DNA from: Oscillospiraceae bacterium
Lineage (GTDB): Bacteria > Bacillota > Clostridia > Oscillospirales > Ruminococcaceae
Length of the DNA: 7,438 bases
NCBI GenBank assembly: GCA_017410745.1
Contig: JAFPPJ010000453.1
Span: 1-7,438, forward strand
Direction of reading: 5' to 3'
Below are positions 5,699 through 7,438 of this stretch, one piece after another (position 1 is the first letter of the stretch; every line of letters begins with the position of its first letter). The position numbers and the translations under genes are program-made. Under the pieces are notes generated by a model. That model made no database searches. It had not been told where the DNA came from and saw only the letters and a list, made by a program, of their open reading frames with translations.

Positions 5699-6151
5699 TC
5701 ACCTTTTCTTTGATTTTATGTATTCCTCCATAGGGTATACTATCGGAGGGGACAGGGGAGGCAGCTCGTCTATGGAGAACCATCCTATCTCCGAGACCTC
5801 TTCGGGCTGACACACGGGTGTGCCCTCCCATTCCCTGCAGATATATACTATGTCTATGGTAGATACCTCGTCACCGTTGGGATAGGTGTAATGCAGCCTT
5901 TCCCCGGAGAATACGCCGAACAGCTCGAGCGACAGCGCACGCAGCCCCGTCTCCTCGAAAAGCTCGCGCTTTGCGGCATCGCGGGTATCCTCATATAATT
6001 CCACCGCACCGCCGGAATAGTTCCACAGGCCATTGTCCGTGCGGCGATGCATAAGTATCCTGCCGTCCCCGCGCTCCACTATGACGCTGGCGGCAGCATG
6101 GATAAGGGGCATATGCCCCACGAATCTTCGCAGCTCCGATATATAGCCCAT
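5699..6151 (-). CDS. NUDIX hydrolase (MutT-like)
   Basis: A 150-residue protein with a full NUDIX box, G48-x5-E54-x7-R62-E63-L-x-E66-E67-x-G69-L70, so it should hydrolyse a nucleoside diphosphate linked to another group, using divalent metal. The opening (YISELRRFVGHMPLI), RRTDNGLW before the box, the YPNGDEVSTIDIVY stretch and the late LPPLSPP match a NUDIX subfamily common in Bacillota. Its substrate is not firmly known, so I give no gene name. The start ATG has AAGGG ten bases upstream. It follows the nitroreductase by 14 bases and precedes prfB by six, with its last codons carrying the prfB ribosome site. The box differs clearly from the other NUDIX protein at 2305-2745, so the two are not a recent duplication. 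Confidence 0.92.
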   Translation of the reverse strand: MGYISELRRFVGHMPLIHAAASVIVERGDGRILMHRRTDNGLWNYSGGAVELYEDTRDAAKRELFEETGLRALSLELFGVFSGERLHYTYPNGDEVSTIDIVYICREWEGTPVCQPEEVSEIGWFSIDELPPLSPPIVYPMEEYIKSKKR

Positions 6152-6165
6152 CCGCGAGCATCCCT

Positions 6166-6708
6166 TCAGATGAAGCGGGCCATTTCGTCCACCGTGTATT
6201 TGGGCGGGCAGGCGGGTATGCTTTCAGGATAGCCCACAGCGATGGCTGCGGTGACTGTCTCATCCTCGGGAAGTGCGATTATACTTGCTATGGTATCATA
6301 GTCGATGATGCCCATAATGACAGAGCCCAGACCGAGCGCATGAGCCGCAAGGCTCAGCGACTGTGCGGATATGCCGCAGTCATACATGGTGTATCCGTCG
6401 CCCTTCACGGTGGAGGGTGTGCCGTCCTTTTCGTAGCCTGCCAGCTTATTCACCGCAGACTGCACTATCAGGCAGGGCGCTCCGTTTATTATGCCGGCGT
6501 TATGGGCATTGCCGAGCACGCCCTGTGCCGCTATGCGTGCGATAGCTGCGCGGTCGGTGATGACGGTATAGCGAGCCACACGCGTATTCTTCCATGCGGG
6601 GGAGAAGGAGGCAGCGGATATGAGCTCCCTCAGTGTCTCCTGCGGGATGGCTTCATCCTTGAATTTGCGCACCGTGCGGCGGGTCTTTATACATTCTAAC
6701 GCATCCAT
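6166..6708 (-). CDS. Nitroreductase family protein, FMN-dependent
   Basis: A 180-residue flavoprotein of the nitroreductase family, small NADH-oxidase-like type. The N-terminal R10-R-T-V-R14-K-F motif and SPAWKN (36-41) are the usual FMN phosphate and ring contacts. The central CGISAQSLSLAAHALGLGS (111-129) and the late AVGYP (157-161) complete the family pattern. Such enzymes reduce nitro compounds, quinones or other small electrophiles with NAD(P)H; the natural substrate here is unknown. Length is normal for the short clostridial forms. The start is supported by AGGAG seven bases before ATG. This is the first gene of a likely three-gene operon with the NUDIX gene and prfB. A family member active on something else, such as a flavin or thiazole, cannot be excluded. 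Confidence 0.93.
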   Translation of the reverse strand: MDALECIKTRRTVRKFKDEAIPQETLRELISAASFSPAWKNTRVARYTVITDRAAIARIAAQGVLGNAHNAGIINGAPCLIVQSAVNKLAGYEKDGTPSTVKGDGYTMYDCGISAQSLSLAAHALGLGSVIMGIIDYDTIASIIALPEDETVTAAIAVGYPESIPACPPKYTVDEMARFI

Positions 6709-6740
6709 AGTGACGCTCCTAACTTTCGTGTGATAATCCT

Positions 6741-6769
6741 ATTATACACTAACAGGCGGAAAAAAGCAA
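6741..6769 (-). promoter_or_regulatory. Promoter of the nitroreductase-NUDIX-prfB operon
   Basis: Read on the - strand, TTGCTT (6769-6764) and a perfect TATAAT (6746-6741) are 17 bases apart, a standard vegetative promoter. Transcription would start near 6734, about 26 bases before the nitroreductase ATG. The palindrome AATAGCTATT (6768-6777) overlaps the outer edge of the -35 box and could be an operator. Confidence 0.8.
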
Positions 6770-6789
6770 TAGCTATTCCCAATCTTTTT

Positions 6790-6817
6790 ATTTCACGGCA
6801 GAGGGCGTCTGTGAAAT
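6790..6817. repeat. Imperfect inverted repeat in the divergent promoter region
   Basis: ATTTCAC (6790-6796) pairs with GTGAAAT (6811-6817), and inside it AGA (6800-6802) pairs with TCT (6808-6810), leaving a GGC bulge. It lies between the two divergent promoters and touches the next inverted repeat. No gene ends here on either strand, so a DNA-binding site is more likely than a terminator. Confidence 0.5.
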
Positions 6818-6840
6818 TTTATGAAAATCATTCATAAAAT
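6816..6840. promoter_or_regulatory. Perfect 10-bp inverted repeat, candidate operator
   Basis: ATTTTATGAA (6816-6825) and TTCATAAAAT (6831-6840) form a perfect inverted repeat around a 5-base spacer. It ends 13 bases before the -35 box of the BspA-like gene and lies about 47 bases behind the -35 box of the opposite operon. The size and symmetry fit a dimeric regulator. It does not match a Fur box when aligned on its centre, and I cannot assign a factor. Confidence 0.6.
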
Positions 6841-6853
6841 GAACACAAAACTA

Positions 6854-6882
6854 TTGAAATATGTATCAGACTATGCTATAAT
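6854..6882 (+). promoter_or_regulatory. Strong extended -10 promoter of the BspA-like gene
   Basis: TTGAAA (6854-6859) and TATAAT (6877-6882) are 17 bases apart, with the extended -10 TG at 6874-6875. The start point would be near 6889, giving a leader of about 59 bases. Its -10 neighbourhood, TATGCTATAAT, closely resembles the TATGCTAAAAT of the GGDEF-EAL promoter at 312-322. Confidence 0.85.
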
Positions 6883-6898
6883 TCATATAGAAGTTCGG

Positions 6899-6924
6899 GG
6901 CAGGCCTGGATCATAGGCTCTGCC
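6899..6924 (+). promoter_or_regulatory. Hairpin in the 5' leader of the BspA-like gene
   Basis: GGCAGGCCT (6899-6907) pairs with AGGC (6915-6918) plus CTGCC (6920-6924), leaving T6919 bulged and a 7-base loop. This makes nine base pairs that end seven bases before the ribosome site AAAGGGAGG (6932-6940). Placed at the very start of the transcript, it could stabilise the mRNA or tune translation. No known riboswitch class is recognised. Confidence 0.5.
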
Positions 6925-6947
6925 TGCGGCGAAAGGGAGGAATATAT

Positions 6948-7438
6948 ATGCAAACACCACGGCGAGTACTGGCGTTCATTGCGGCAGTCACGATCCTGTC
7001 CGGCACGCTTACGCCTGTCTATGCCAACGAGGTCGATATCGACATTTCGGGTCTCCTCGATGATGATGTCACCCTCGGCCTGTCCGTTGACGATGTGACG
7101 AAGCAGGAGCAGGGCAGCTGGTATAACTTCGAGGACGGTACGCTCACTCTGTTCGGTCAGCTGCCCGATACGGACTATGGTTCTTTTGCGGCATTGGCAG
7201 GGATAGATGCGGCAGATGTAAAGAAGGTCGTTATTGCTCGGGACACTACGGCGGGAACATCGCTTCATGGGGCATTCGATGGCTTTTCATCACTTGAAAG
7301 CATAGAGGGACTTGAATACCTTGATACGAGCAGTGTGACGGATATGCGCGGTATGTTCATGTCCTGCAGCAGTCTCACATCTCTTGATCTGTCCGGCTTT
7401 GACACCTCCAATGTGACGGCTATGTACGGTATGTTCTA
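6948..7438 (+). CDS. Secreted BspA-like (DUF285) leucine-rich-repeat surface protein, 3' end outside the window
   Basis: The first 163 residues are visible and the frame is open to the window edge. Residues 1-26 form a signal peptide: positive R5-R6, a hydrophobic core and a likely cut after VYA, before N27. An acidic stretch (30-55) and a short beta-rich segment follow (WYNFEDGTLTLFG, 58-70). From about 116 the family repeat begins: LDTSSVTDMRGMF (125-137), then SSLTSLDLSGFDTSNVTAMYGMF (141-163). This roughly 25-residue pattern defines BspA-type/DUF285 proteins, which are often adhesins or host-binding proteins of gut bacteria. The start is supported by AAAGGGAGG seven bases before ATG, a strong promoter and the signal peptide. 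Anchoring, either dockerin-, LPXTG- or SH3-like, would be encoded beyond the window and cannot be judged. Confidence 0.88.
   Translation, partial: MQTPRRVLAFIAAVTILSGTLTPVYANEVDIDISGLLDDDVTLGLSVDDVTKQEQGSWYNFEDGTLTLFGQLPDTDYGSFAALAGIDAADVKKVVIARDTTAGTSLHGAFDGFSSLESIEGLEYLDTSSVTDMRGMFMSCSSLTSLDLSGFDTSNVTAMYGMF

Noticed and set aside
5090..5810. Two + strand open frames of about 200 codons opposite prfB and the NUDIX gene
   Set aside because: Both are shadows of RF2, with low-complexity Ser- or Leu/Val-rich translations and no ribosome sites. RF2 itself is unmistakable.
6816..6840. Fur box or rho-independent terminator at the perfect inverted repeat
   Set aside because: Centred on the symmetry axis it does not match the Fur 7-1-7 pattern. 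No gene ends nearby on either strand and the stem is AT-only, so termination is unlikely.

Overview
The window reads as chromosomal DNA of a Gram-positive, anaerobe-type bacterium, most likely a Clostridia/Oscillospiraceae (Ruminococcus-like) gut commensal. This rests on AGGAGG-type ribosome sites, heavy use of the Ile codon ATA in otherwise GC-leaning genes, two GGDEF/EAL proteins of clostridial style, and a BspA-like (DUF285) leucine-rich-repeat surface protein. The genus is an inference; no rRNA or unambiguous species marker is present.

Layout: 1-381 is non-coding. It holds a tandem hairpin repeat and a strong extended -10 promoter. 382-2112 (+) is a membrane-bound GGDEF-EAL protein, followed by a hairpin terminator. 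2142-2304 is an untranslated, structured-looking leader of a NUDIX hydrolase (2305-2745, +; diadenosine-tetraphosphatase type). A bidirectional terminator (2771-2796) separates it from a convergent soluble GGDEF-EAL protein (4452-2806, -). 4453-4567 is non-coding. It contains a second, diverged copy of the element seen near the window start. A minus-strand operon follows: nitroreductase (6708-6166), NUDIX hydrolase (6151-5699) and peptide chain release factor 2, prfB (5692-4568), driven by a near-consensus promoter at 6741-6769. The 6709-6947 region is a divergent promoter region with perfect inverted repeats. It leads on the + strand to a secreted BspA-like protein (6948 to the window edge, truncated by the edge).

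How the genes work together: both GGDEF-EAL proteins keep every EAL catalytic residue I can check, while their GGDEF halves are degraded. The best reading is two cyclic-di-GMP phosphodiesterases, one in the membrane and one cytosolic, flanking a nucleotide-cleaning NUDIX enzyme. The minus-strand operon combines translation termination with housekeeping detoxification. The BspA-like protein is probably a cell-surface adhesion or binding factor.

I found no CRISPR array, transposase, phage gene, tRNA, rRNA or obviously new multi-gene system. The least explained parts are non-coding: the 37-bp hairpin repeats and their distant relative at 4504-4566, the leader at 2142-2304, and the inverted repeats at 6790-6840.
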